From Bifidobacterium breve (GTDB lineage: Bacteria > Bacteroidota > Bacteroidia > Chitinophagales > Chitinophagaceae): a stretch of DNA of 13,134 bases. The position numbers and the translations under genes are program-made. The notes beneath the pieces are model-generated. The model did no database searches. It was not told where the DNA came from and saw only the letters and a program-made list of their open reading frames with translations. Each line of letters opens with the position of its first letter. The first letter of the stretch is position 1. Positions 1-6,832 of the stretch are shown one piece after another. The stretch covers positions 1-13,134 of the forward strand of contig CALPJR020000011.1 of NCBI GenBank assembly GCA_943323935.2. Direction: 5' to 3'.

Positions 1-322
1 ATTTTTGTTGGCTGGATAATAATTTACCAGTGAGGTATAAAGTATTGCCTAATTTTCTTTCGGCACTTTTTTCAAATCCAACAATATTTTTTTGATTAAA
101 AAAAGCTTGTAAGGTTTCATTGGCTTGTTGCGCATTCAAAGGCTTAGCTGCCACTTGGTCTAAAATACTCGACTCTACCTGATTGTCCCAAAAAATTTGC
201 ATAGCGCTAAAGTTGCCTGTTTGCAAATGTTGCACCAATAATTCTGTTTCATTTTGTGCATTCGCGCCAATGCTGCAGTGCAAAAGGGCTAATACAACTA
301 GTATTTTGGATATTAACTTCAT
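1..322 (-). CDS. Secreted DUF4783-like protein, N-terminal part (3' end outside window)
   Basis: An open frame runs on the minus strand from an ATG at 320-322 to the window edge without a stop, giving 107 codons. Residues 1-23 form a typical Sec signal peptide: MKLISK, then a hydrophobic core ILVVLALL, ending in an ANA-Q cleavage site. The mature part reads as a small alpha/beta fold with EAFF-like spacing (LQAFFNQKNIVGFEKS) and then a GNTLYLTGKLLSS strand. This resembles the DUF4783 family, small exported Bacteroidota proteins of about 120-140 residues with an NTF2/SnoaL-like look. If so, only some 20-30 residues are missing. The function of the family is unknown, so none is assigned. It is divergent from gpmI across 107 nt. 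The frame is convincing because of its signal peptide; the family call is from memory of the pattern and is tentative. Confidence 0.72.
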   Translation of the reverse strand, partial: MKLISKILVVLALLHCSIGANAQNETELLVQHLQTGNFSAMQIFWDNQVESSILDQVAAKPLNAQQANETLQAFFNQKNIVGFEKSAERKLGNTLYLTGKLLSSQQK

Positions 323-347
323 TTTTGTCTATTATAGTAGGATAAAG

Positions 348-378
348 TTTGTAATGTGCCTAGTATTTTGAAACTTTG
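348..378 (+). promoter_or_regulatory. Candidate Bacteroidota-type promoter for gpmI-engB-ABC
   Basis: TTTG at 348-351 is followed after exactly 19 nt by AAACTTTG at 371-378, which matches seven of eight positions of the Bacteroidota -33/-7 pattern (TTTG, 19-23 nt, TAnnTTTG). Transcription would start near 383-386 and leave a leader of about 45 nt before the gpmI ATG at 430. It lies between the divergent DUF4783-like gene and gpmI. The match is by eye, in AT-rich DNA where chance matches are common. Confidence 0.38.
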
Positions 379-429
379 CGATATAAAAATAAACAAATTA
401 TAAGCAGGCGGTATTAAAAGTTAAAGAAT

Positions 430-1953
430 ATGTCAAAAAAGGTAATATTAGTGATCATGGATGGATGGGGATTGGGGCAGGTTGCAAAGGCAGACGCAAT
501 TCAACATGCGCATGTACCTTTTGTTACAAGTCTTTACCAGGAATATCCTAATACTACTTTAGTGACTTGTGGTGAGGAAGTTGGTTTACCGGATGGGCAG
601 ATGGGTAATAGCGAAGTAGGTCATTTGAATTTAGGTGCTGGAAGGATCGTTTACCAAGAATTACAAAGAATCAATGTCGCAATAAAAACAGGTGAATTTG
701 CAAGTCATCCAACACTGATTCAATCCATTCAATATGCTAAGCAAAACAACAAGCCCTTGCATTTAATTGGCTTAGTGAGTGATGGTGGCGTGCACGCACA
801 TACTCAACATTTAAAAGCATTATGTGATTTATGTAAGACAGAAGGCTTGACCAATGTATTTATTCATGCGTTCACCGATGGTCGTGATACAGATCCAAAA
901 AGCGGACAATCTTTTGTTGAATCATTAGAAGCACATTTGAAAAAATCAGTTGGTAAAATCGCAAGTATTAGCGGCAGGTATTATGCCATGGACAGAGACA
1001 AGCGTTGGGAGCGTGTTCAATTAGCTTATAATGCTTTGGTGAAAGGGTCTGGAAGTACTGCTACTAGTGCACTTGAAGCCATTCAAGAAAACTATGCGAA
1101 AGATATTACAGACGAATTTATCTTACCTACTGTCATCACAGAAAATGGACAACCCATTGCGCGTATTCAAGATGGAGATGCGGTGATCTGTTTTAATTTT
1201 AGAACAGACCGTTGTAGAGAAATCACAGAAGTCTTGACACAAAAAGATTTTCCTGAATTGGATATGCATGCATTGAACTTGCATTATACCACAATGACCA
1301 AATATGATGAGACATTTAAAAATGTACATGTCGTATTTGAAAACGATAATTTAATCAATACTTTAGGTGAAGTATTGGCAAAAAATAATAAAAAGCAAAT
1401 TCGAATTGCCGAAACAGAAAAGTACCCTCATGTGACTTTCTTTTTTAGTGGCGGACGTGAGCAACCTTTTGAAGGGGAAAGAAGAATTATGGCCGCATCT
1501 CCTAAAGTGGCTACCTATGACTTACAACCAGCAATGAGCGCTGATGAATTAACAGACAAAATCTTGCCTGAAATCAATGCTGGCAACCCCGACTTTATTT
1601 GTCTTAACTATGCCAATGCAGATATGGTGGGCCATACAGGTGTTTTTAGTGCAGTGGTCAAAGCGGTAGAAACAGTGGATGCAAACGTCGAAAAAGTAGT
1701 GACTGCAGGTTTAAATAATGGCTATACGATTTTCTTGACCGCGGATCATGGCAATGCAGATTTTATGATGAACGAAGATGGAAGTCCAAATACGGCCCAT
1801 TCATTGAATCTTGTTCCATTCTTTATTATTGATAAAAATTGGAAAGGCCAAATTCAGCCAGGCAAACTAGGAGATCTTGCCCCAACAATTTTACAAATGA
1901 TGGAATTGCCTATCCCGAAGGAGATGACAGGAAAGGTTTTAATCCAACCGTAA
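430..1953 (+). CDS. gpmI: 2,3-bisphosphoglycerate-independent phosphoglycerate mutase
   Basis: GpmI interconverts 3-phosphoglycerate and 2-phosphoglycerate in glycolysis and gluconeogenesis through a phosphoserine intermediate with two Mn2+ ions. The protein is 507 residues, within the usual 505-515. All key sites are present: the metal aspartate in MDGWG (Asp11), the catalytic serine in GQMGNSEVGH (Ser61), His122 in VHAH, the substrate-binding TDGRDTDP (149-156) and GRYYAMDRD (182-190), FNFRTDRCRE (255-264), Lys331 in ETEKYPH, Asp398 and His402 in NADMVGH, Asp439-His440 in TADHGNAD, and His457 in NTAHS. The alkaline-phosphatase-like phosphatase domain is split around the inserted transferase domain, as is normal for the family. 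The ATG at 430 puts the first strand (KKVILVIMDGWG) at the expected distance. No Shine-Dalgarno sequence is visible. It is the first gene of a run with engB (20 nt gap) and the ABC exporter. Nothing is unusual in the protein. Confidence 0.98.
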   Translation: MSKKVILVIMDGWGLGQVAKADAIQHAHVPFVTSLYQEYPNTTLVTCGEEVGLPDGQMGNSEVGHLNLGAGRIVYQELQRINVAIKTGEFASHPTLIQSIQYAKQNNKPLHLIGLVSDGGVHAHTQHLKALCDLCKTEGLTNVFIHAFTDGRDTDPKSGQSFVESLEAHLKKSVGKIASISGRYYAMDRDKRWERVQLAYNALVKGSGSTATSALEAIQENYAKDITDEFILPTVITENGQPIARIQDGDAVICFNFRTDRCREITEVLTQKDFPELDMHALNLHYTTMTKYDETFKNVHVVFENDNLINTLGEVLAKNNKKQIRIAETEKYPHVTFFFSGGREQPFEGERRIMAASPKVATYDLQPAMSADELTDKILPEINAGNPDFICLNYANADMVGHTGVFSAVVKAVETVDANVEKVVTAGLNNGYTIFLTADHGNADFMMNEDGSPNTAHSLNLVPFFIIDKNWKGQIQPGKLGDLAPTILQMMELPIPKEMTGKVLIQP

Positions 1954-1973
1954 AAGCTTCCTTAAATAACACA

Positions 1974-2618
1974 ATGAAAATACATAAAGCCACATACCTT
2001 ATTTCAAGTCCTAATTACGATCAATGTCTTGTTTTACAAGCACCTGAATACGCATTTATAGGAAGGAGTAATGTAGGCAAGTCCTCCATCATCAATGCCA
2101 TTTGTGGCCAAAAAGGATTGGCTAAAACCTCTTCAGCACCAGGGAAAACACAGTTGATCAATCATTTTGAAATCATCAGTAACGAAGTGGTGAAAGGACG
2201 TCCAGAGAAATGGTATATCGTGGATTTACCAGGATATGGTTATGCAAAAGTGTCTCAAAGTAGTCGTCGTAGATGGGAGCAAATGATTGAAAATTATTTA
2301 CGTAAGAGACCTAATTTAAATATGGTCTTTGTATTGATAGATGCTAGGCATAGTCCTCAAAAAATTGATATTGAATTCGTTGAACAATTGTTTCAATGGC
2401 AGATTCCTTATACCCTTATATTCACCAAATCTGACAAAGAAAAACCAGGTGTTGTAAAACGTAATGTAGAAGCGTTTTTTGATACTTTAAAAACCTTACT
2501 ACCCTATTTACCAGAAGGATTTGTAACAAGTGCTGAGAAAAAATTAGGCACGGAAGAAGTGCTTAACTGTATTGCACGTTATAACCTACTGTACAACGAA
2601 GACAAAGCCAAAAATTAA
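1974..2618 (+). CDS. engB: Ribosome biogenesis GTP-binding protein YihA/YsxC (EngB)
   Basis: EngB is an essential small GTPase needed for assembly of the large ribosomal subunit in the cytoplasm. The 214-residue product carries the full motif set: G1 GRSNVGKSS (30-38), G2 threonine in GKTQLINHF (57-65), G3 DLPGYGYAKV (84-93), G4 TKSDK (151-155) and G5 SAEKKLG (186-192). The GRSNVGKSS and LPGYGYA wording is specific to EngB rather than Era or Der. The frame is open upstream to 1839, but that start would overlap gpmI by 115 nt. The ATG at 1974 gives the family's usual N-terminus (about 30 residues before G1) and lies 20 nt after the gpmI stop, so it was chosen. The next gene begins 1 nt after the stop codon, which suggests translational coupling. 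Confidence 0.96.
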   Translation: MKIHKATYLISSPNYDQCLVLQAPEYAFIGRSNVGKSSIINAICGQKGLAKTSSAPGKTQLINHFEIISNEVVKGRPEKWYIVDLPGYGYAKVSQSSRRRWEQMIENYLRKRPNLNMVFVLIDARHSPQKIDIEFVEQLFQWQIPYTLIFTKSDKEKPGVVKRNVEAFFDTLKTLLPYLPEGFVTSAEKKLGTEEVLNCIARYNLLYNEDKAKN

Positions 2619-2619
2619 T

Positions 2620-4386
2620 ATGAAAATTCTTATCCAATATATAAAGCCTTTTAAAGGCTTGGTTTTATTAGCCTTTTTACTTGCAGCCATCAACCAAACT
2701 TTTTCCTTATTTGATCCAATGATCTTTGGAAAACTAATTGATGAATTTGCAAAAAATCCATTTTTAGACCCTGCTGGCAAAGAGCGTACACAAGCTATGT
2801 TCTTAAAAGGCGTGGGCAATATGTTGTTGTTATTAGTTGGAACAGCCATGGTGAGTAGAATTGCTAAAGCTTTTCAAGACTATATAGTGAATGTGATTAT
2901 TCAAAAATTTGGTGCTGCCTTGTTTACAGATGGATTAAAGCATTCCATGCAATTGCCTTATCAAGCTTTTGAAGATCAAAGAAGTGGTGAAACCTTATCT
3001 ATCCTTACCAAAGCTCGTGCTGATTGTGAAAAATTTATTAGCTATGTGATTAATGTGGTTTTTGGTATTGTAGTAAGTGTGGTATTTGTTTCTATCTATG
3101 CCACTCGTTTACACTGGTCCATTGTGCCAATTTATATTGGAGGTGCAAGTATGATTGCTTATGTCACAAATTTATTAAGCAAGAAGATCAAAGTCATTCA
3201 AAAAAACATTGTAAAAGAAACGACTAGTTTAGCAGGTACGACGACAGAAAGTTTAAGAAATATTGAATTGGTAAAAAGCCTTGGCTTAACGACTCAAGAA
3301 ATTAATAGACTCAATAACAATACCTATAAAATATTAGCGCTTGAATTAAAGAAAGTAAAAAACATCCGTTCCTTAAGTTTTATACAAGGCACGATGGTCA
3401 ATGCTTTAAGACAAGTCATTACATTCACTTTAATGTGGTTGATCTTTAAAGAAATCTTAACTGTAGGTCAATTGATCTCTTTACAGTTTTATAGCTTCTT
3501 TATTTTTGGACCATTGCAAGAAATTGGAAGTATCATTCTAAGTTATAGAGAGACCGAAGCCTCTTTGAATAATTTTGATGCATTGATGAAAAAGCCAATT
3601 GATACACCACCAGCCAACCCAATTGCAATTGGAGAAATTGAACAATTGGCATTTAAACAAGTAGGATTCCAACACCAAACTGCTAATTTTAAAGCCATCG
3701 ATCAGATAAGCTTTGAAGCCAAAAAAGGCGAAACGATTGCCTTTGTTGGACCATCTGGTGCAGGTAAAAGTACTTTAGTAAAATTATTGGTTGGTTTATA
3801 TGAACCTCAAGAAGGCGAGATTTTAATGAATGGCGTGAATACGGCACAAATTGATATGAGTGCGCTTAGAAATCAAATTAGTTTTGTAACACAGGATACA
3901 CAGCTTTTTGCTGGTACAATCAAAGAGAATTTAGCATTCGTTGCACCAACTGCCACGGAGGAAGATATGTTATTGGCTTTAACCAAAGCAAGCTGTGCTA
4001 ATATTTTAGATAAAGGCGGCAATGGCTTAGCGACAGTCATTGGCGAAGGAGGATTAAAATTAAGTGGTGGTGAAAAACAAAGACTATCCATTGCAAGAGC
4101 ATTACTTAGACATCCACATTTATTGATTTTTGACGAAGCCACCTCTTCATTAGATAGTTTAACCGAGGAGTCTATTACAGATACCATCCGTGACCTGTCT
4201 AAGGAAAGAGAGCAAATCACCATTATGATTGCGCACAGACTAAGCACGATCATCCACGCAACAAGAATTTATGTATTAGAAAAAGGCAAAGTGATTGAAT
4301 CTGGCAACCACCAAAGTTTATTGGAAGAGAAAGGGCTTTATTATGCGATGTGGAGACAACAAATTGGAGAACGTAAAGGGCATTAA
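2620..4386 (+). CDS. ABC exporter half-transporter, fused permease and ATPase (MsbA/MDR type)
   Basis: This is a 588-residue type IV ABC half-exporter with an N-terminal six-helix membrane domain. Hydrophobic segments are near 12-34, 66-86, 140-160, 166-184, 258-280 and 283-305. The C-terminal nucleotide-binding domain spans about 340-580. All ATPase motifs are intact: Walker A GPSGAGKST (377-385), Q-loop glutamine 425 in FVTQD, signature LSGGEKQR (481-488), Walker B LLIFDE (501-506), D-loop SSLD and switch His539 in AHRLST. It should therefore work as a homodimer in the inner membrane; with no second half-transporter nearby, a heterodimer is less likely. The substrate cannot be read from the sequence; lipid, lipid A-core or drug export are all possible. 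An upstream in-frame start at 2572 lies inside engB. The ATG at 2620 follows the engB stop by one base (TAATATG) and gives a normal N-terminus. Confidence 0.93.
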   Translation: MKILIQYIKPFKGLVLLAFLLAAINQTFSLFDPMIFGKLIDEFAKNPFLDPAGKERTQAMFLKGVGNMLLLLVGTAMVSRIAKAFQDYIVNVIIQKFGAALFTDGLKHSMQLPYQAFEDQRSGETLSILTKARADCEKFISYVINVVFGIVVSVVFVSIYATRLHWSIVPIYIGGASMIAYVTNLLSKKIKVIQKNIVKETTSLAGTTTESLRNIELVKSLGLTTQEINRLNNNTYKILALELKKVKNIRSLSFIQGTMVNALRQVITFTLMWLIFKEILTVGQLISLQFYSFFIFGPLQEIGSIILSYRETEASLNNFDALMKKPIDTPPANPIAIGEIEQLAFKQVGFQHQTANFKAIDQISFEAKKGETIAFVGPSGAGKSTLVKLLVGLYEPQEGEILMNGVNTAQIDMSALRNQISFVTQDTQLFAGTIKENLAFVAPTATEEDMLLALTKASCANILDKGGNGLATVIGEGGLKLSGGEKQRLSIARALLRHPHLLIFDEATSSLDSLTEESITDTIRDLSKEREQITIMIAHRLSTIIHATRIYVLEKGKVIESGNHQSLLEEKGLYYAMWRQQIGERKGH

Positions 4387-4419
4387 GTACAATAAATATT
4401 TTACAACAAAATACTGTAC
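4387..4419. terminator. Weak interrupted hairpin between convergent genes
   Basis: The inverted repeat GTACA (4387-4391) / TGTAC (4415-4419) encloses a second one, TATTTT (4397-4402) / AAAATA (4408-4413), around a 5-nt loop, with an asymmetric bulge (ATAAA against a single C). It begins directly after the stop codon of the ABC gene, where a terminator would be expected, and the DUF2721 gene converges from the other side. The stem is AT-rich and has no clear U-tract, so it may be chance. Confidence 0.25.
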
Positions 4420-4444
4420 GATAAATAATTAAATCAACAAAGGA

Positions 4445-4897
4445 TTATTTTTTATCGTCTCTTTCAAATCTCTTTTTTAAGTATTCCATCACAGAGGGAT
4501 CTTCTAGTCCTTCCATGTCACTTAATTCTAGTTCAAGTGCTTTTGTACTCAACCGGATTTCGACCAATGAGATAAAAATGGAAATTGAAAAAGTAATTAA
4601 ACTAACTGCAAATATAAATTTAGCAATGTCTTGGTATTGAATAAAAATAAAAAACATCGAAAGCAAGGATAATAACAAGGACGCTACCCCATAAGTCTGC
4701 ATTCTCTGAATGAGCTTAATTCTATATTTAAGATTCTTGATTTGGCTAAAGATGACTAATCTATTTTCCTCTTGTTGATACTTATCGTGCAAAGCCCTTA
4801 CACGGTTAGACAAGGCCAAAAATCGATTGGTATAGGCCAACATGATCAGACTAATGGCTGGGAATAATAAAGCTGGGATATTCACTGAAAGTTCCAT
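4445..4897 (-). CDS. DUF2721 family membrane protein
   Basis: A 150-residue protein with three predicted membrane helices (about 7-28, 68-88 and 92-114). A basic, coiled cytoplasmic-type loop lies between the first two (LHDKYQQEEN, IKNLKYRIKLIQRMQ), and the tail is charged. The segments PALLFPAISLIMLAYTNRF (8-26) and SLVEIRLSTKALELEL (110-125) match the recurring wording of DUF2721 proteins, for which I know no established function. The frame continues upstream to an ATG at 5005, but that would run 63 nt into uvrC on the other strand and add a non-hydrophobic, charged leader. Position 4897 gives the usual family N-terminus and leaves a 45-nt divergent gap to uvrC. It converges with the ABC exporter. 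No function is assigned. Confidence 0.85.
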   Translation of the reverse strand: MELSVNIPALLFPAISLIMLAYTNRFLALSNRVRALHDKYQQEENRLVIFSQIKNLKYRIKLIQRMQTYGVASLLLSLLSMFFIFIQYQDIAKFIFAVSLITFSISIFISLVEIRLSTKALELELSDMEGLEDPSVMEYLKKRFERDDKK

Positions 4898-4924
4898 GAT
4901 ATAAAAATAGTAAAAATAAACCGG

Positions 4925-4932
4925 TATTTTTG
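4925..4932 (+). promoter_or_regulatory. Exact TAnnTTTG -7 box upstream of uvrC
   Basis: TATTTTTG is a full match to the Bacteroidota -7 element. It sits 10 nt before the uvrC ATG, inside the 45-nt gap to the divergent DUF2721 gene. If used, the uvrC message would have a leader of under about 10 nt. I see no TTG at the -33 position (about 4901-4907), which lowers confidence. Confidence 0.35.
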
Positions 4933-4942
4933 CATCGTCCCT

Positions 4943-6751
4943 ATGGAGAAAGAGCAGTTTAAGAAAATACAATCTAGCATCCCGCAAGAGCCTGGCATTT
5001 ATCAATATTTTGATGATAAAGGCAAACTACTGTATGTTGGTAAAGCAAAACACTTGAGAAATCGAGTGAGCTCTTATTTTCTTTCCAATCAACATAATTT
5101 AAAAACCATCGAACTGGTGCAGCGTATTGCCGATATCAAGTATACCATTGTGAACTCGGAACACGATGCATTTATTTTAGAGAACGAGCTCATTAAAAAT
5201 TATCAGCCCAAATACAATATCAATTTAAAGGACGACAAGACTTACCCTTATATCGTTATTAAAAACGAAGCTTTCCCTAGGGTATTTTTAACCAGACGAA
5301 AGTTTAAAGACGGCTCTAACTATATTGGTCCATTCACCCATGTATTTGCTGTTCGAGAATTGATTAACCATATTCAAGAAACCATTCCTTTAAGGACTTG
5401 CACTTTACCACTGACTCCAAAAAATATTCAACAAGGCAAATTTAAAGTCTGCCTAGAATACCATTTAGGTAATTGTAAAGGGCCTTGCCAAGGTTTTCAA
5501 ACAGCGGCAGATTACGATCATTCAATTGATCAAGTAAAGCATTTATTAAAAGGAAATGTAAAACCATTGGTACAAAATTTAAAAGAGACCATGCAGGCCG
5601 AAGCAGCTGCACTTGCTTTTGAAAAAGCCAATGCCACCAAGAAGAAGATCGATGAACTAGAACGTTACCAAACCAAATCGGAGATTTTAACAAAGCAACA
5701 GGAAGCCATGGATGTGTTTAGCATTGCCATGGAGGAAGATCAAGCTTATGTTAATTATTTGATGTTGCAAGAAGGACGTATTGTTCAAACACATATGTTG
5801 CCACTAAGTACGCCATTGGAAGAATCTAAAGAAGCCGTACTTGCATTTGCTATTCATTATTTTAGAACACAAGTTGAATCCGAAGCAAAAGAAATAATTG
5901 TACCGCTTGAACCGATTGAAAAAGAGCAAGGGGTGAAATATACCGTTCCAAAAATGGGTGAGAAATTGCATTTATTAGCGCTTTCTCAAAAGAATGTAGA
6001 TTATGCATTAAAGGACTGGAAGCATAGACAAGCATTGGTAAAAGTGAGCGAGACAGCGCCAGTCAATGAAGTATTAATTGAATTGAAAGCATTGCTATCC
6101 TTACCTGCAGTGCCAAACCATATTGAATGTTTTGATAACTCTAATTTTCAGGGGGCCTACCCTGTTTCTGCGATGGTCTGTTTTAAAAACGGGATAGCAA
6201 GTAAATCGGATTATCGAAAATTTAATATTAAGACCGTAGTGGGTATCAATGACTTTGCTAGTATGCACGAAACCGTTTTAAGACGCTATAGTTCGGTTTT
6301 ACAGAAAAAGCAATCACTACCTCAGTTAATTATTATTGATGGTGGTAAGGGGCAATTAAACGCTGCATTGGATGCCTTAAAGGAATTAGGCATTCAGGAT
6401 AAAGTCACTACCGTTGGATTAGCTAAAAATATAGAGGAATTGTTCTTCCCAGGAGATACGCGTTCCATCTTATTGAACTGGAATAGTGCTGCACATAACC
6501 TAGTTCGAAATATCAGGGATGAAGTACACCGTTTTGGTATCACCTTCCACAGGGCCCAGAGATCTAAAGGTGCTTTGGAAAATAGCTTAGATCATATCGA
6601 AGGCATTGGCCCAAAGACAAAGGAAACCTTATTGACCTATTTTAAATCGGTAAGTAAAATAAAAACAGCCAATCCCAATACATTGACGGAACTGATTGGC
6701 GCCGCCAAAACTAAAATTTTAATAGCTGCTTTTGAAAAAGAAAAGCAATAA
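4943..6751 (+). CDS. uvrC: Excinuclease ABC subunit C
   Basis: UvrC makes the two incisions on either side of a DNA lesion after UvrA and UvrB loading in nucleotide excision repair. The 602-residue protein shows the full domain order. The GIY-YIG nuclease comes first (GIY at 18-20, YVGKAKHLRNRV 31-42, ENELIK 80-85). A cysteine cluster follows (Cys153, 170, 178, 182). A UvrB-binding UVR helix pair lies at about 210-240. The RNase H-like second nuclease has Asp398 (CFDNSN), Asp437 (INDFAS), Asp466 (IIDGGKGQL) and His536 (ITFHRAQR), which line up with the known catalytic D-D-D-H set. A C-terminal helix-hairpin-helix segment, LDHIEGIGPKTKETLL (549-564), ends the protein. The ATG at 4943 leaves the usual short lead-in (about 13 residues) before PGIY. 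A strong bidirectional terminator follows 28 nt after the stop. It appears complete and functional. Confidence 0.98.
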   Translation: MEKEQFKKIQSSIPQEPGIYQYFDDKGKLLYVGKAKHLRNRVSSYFLSNQHNLKTIELVQRIADIKYTIVNSEHDAFILENELIKNYQPKYNINLKDDKTYPYIVIKNEAFPRVFLTRRKFKDGSNYIGPFTHVFAVRELINHIQETIPLRTCTLPLTPKNIQQGKFKVCLEYHLGNCKGPCQGFQTAADYDHSIDQVKHLLKGNVKPLVQNLKETMQAEAAALAFEKANATKKKIDELERYQTKSEILTKQQEAMDVFSIAMEEDQAYVNYLMLQEGRIVQTHMLPLSTPLEESKEAVLAFAIHYFRTQVESEAKEIIVPLEPIEKEQGVKYTVPKMGEKLHLLALSQKNVDYALKDWKHRQALVKVSETAPVNEVLIELKALLSLPAVPNHIECFDNSNFQGAYPVSAMVCFKNGIASKSDYRKFNIKTVVGINDFASMHETVLRRYSSVLQKKQSLPQLIIIDGGKGQLNAALDALKELGIQDKVTTVGLAKNIEELFFPGDTRSILLNWNSAAHNLVRNIRDEVHRFGITFHRAQRSKGALENSLDHIEGIGPKTKETLLTYFKSVSKIKTANPNTLTELIGAAKTKILIAAFEKEKQ

Positions 6752-6779
6752 AATGAATAAGTAATTTCAATGAGCCCCT

Positions 6780-6817
6780 AATAAAAAATGCGACACCTTG
6801 GTGTCGCATTTTTTATT
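6780..6817. terminator. Bidirectional intrinsic terminator between uvrC and gldN
   Basis: This is a perfect inverted repeat: 6780-6797 pairs base for base with 6800-6817 around TT. The centre is a 9-bp GC-richer core, TGCGACACC / GGTGTCGCA, flanked by an A-run on the left and a T-run on the right. Because the A and T tracts are symmetrical, the hairpin is followed by a U-tract when transcribed from either strand. It therefore ends both uvrC (stop 6751) and the gldKLMN transcript (gldN stop at 6833), two genes that converge here. Confidence 0.93.
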
Positions 6818-6832
6818 TCGATTCATTTTGTA

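Noticed and set aside
183..371. 62-codon plus-strand frame at the left end
   Set aside because: It is antisense to the DUF4783-like gene, whose signal peptide and family pattern make the minus strand the real one.
1839..1973. Longer engB start inside gpmI
   Set aside because: It would overlap gpmI by 115 nt and add 45 residues not seen in the family; the ATG at 1974 fits.
3873..4253. 126-codon open frame antisense to the ABC ATPase domain
   Set aside because: It lies wholly opposite a well-conserved coding region (Walker A-distal part through Walker B), has no recognisable domain, and is best explained as a codon-usage shadow.
4898..5005. Longer start for the DUF2721 protein
   Set aside because: It would overlap the 5' end of uvrC on the other strand and add 36 residues before the typical family N-terminus.
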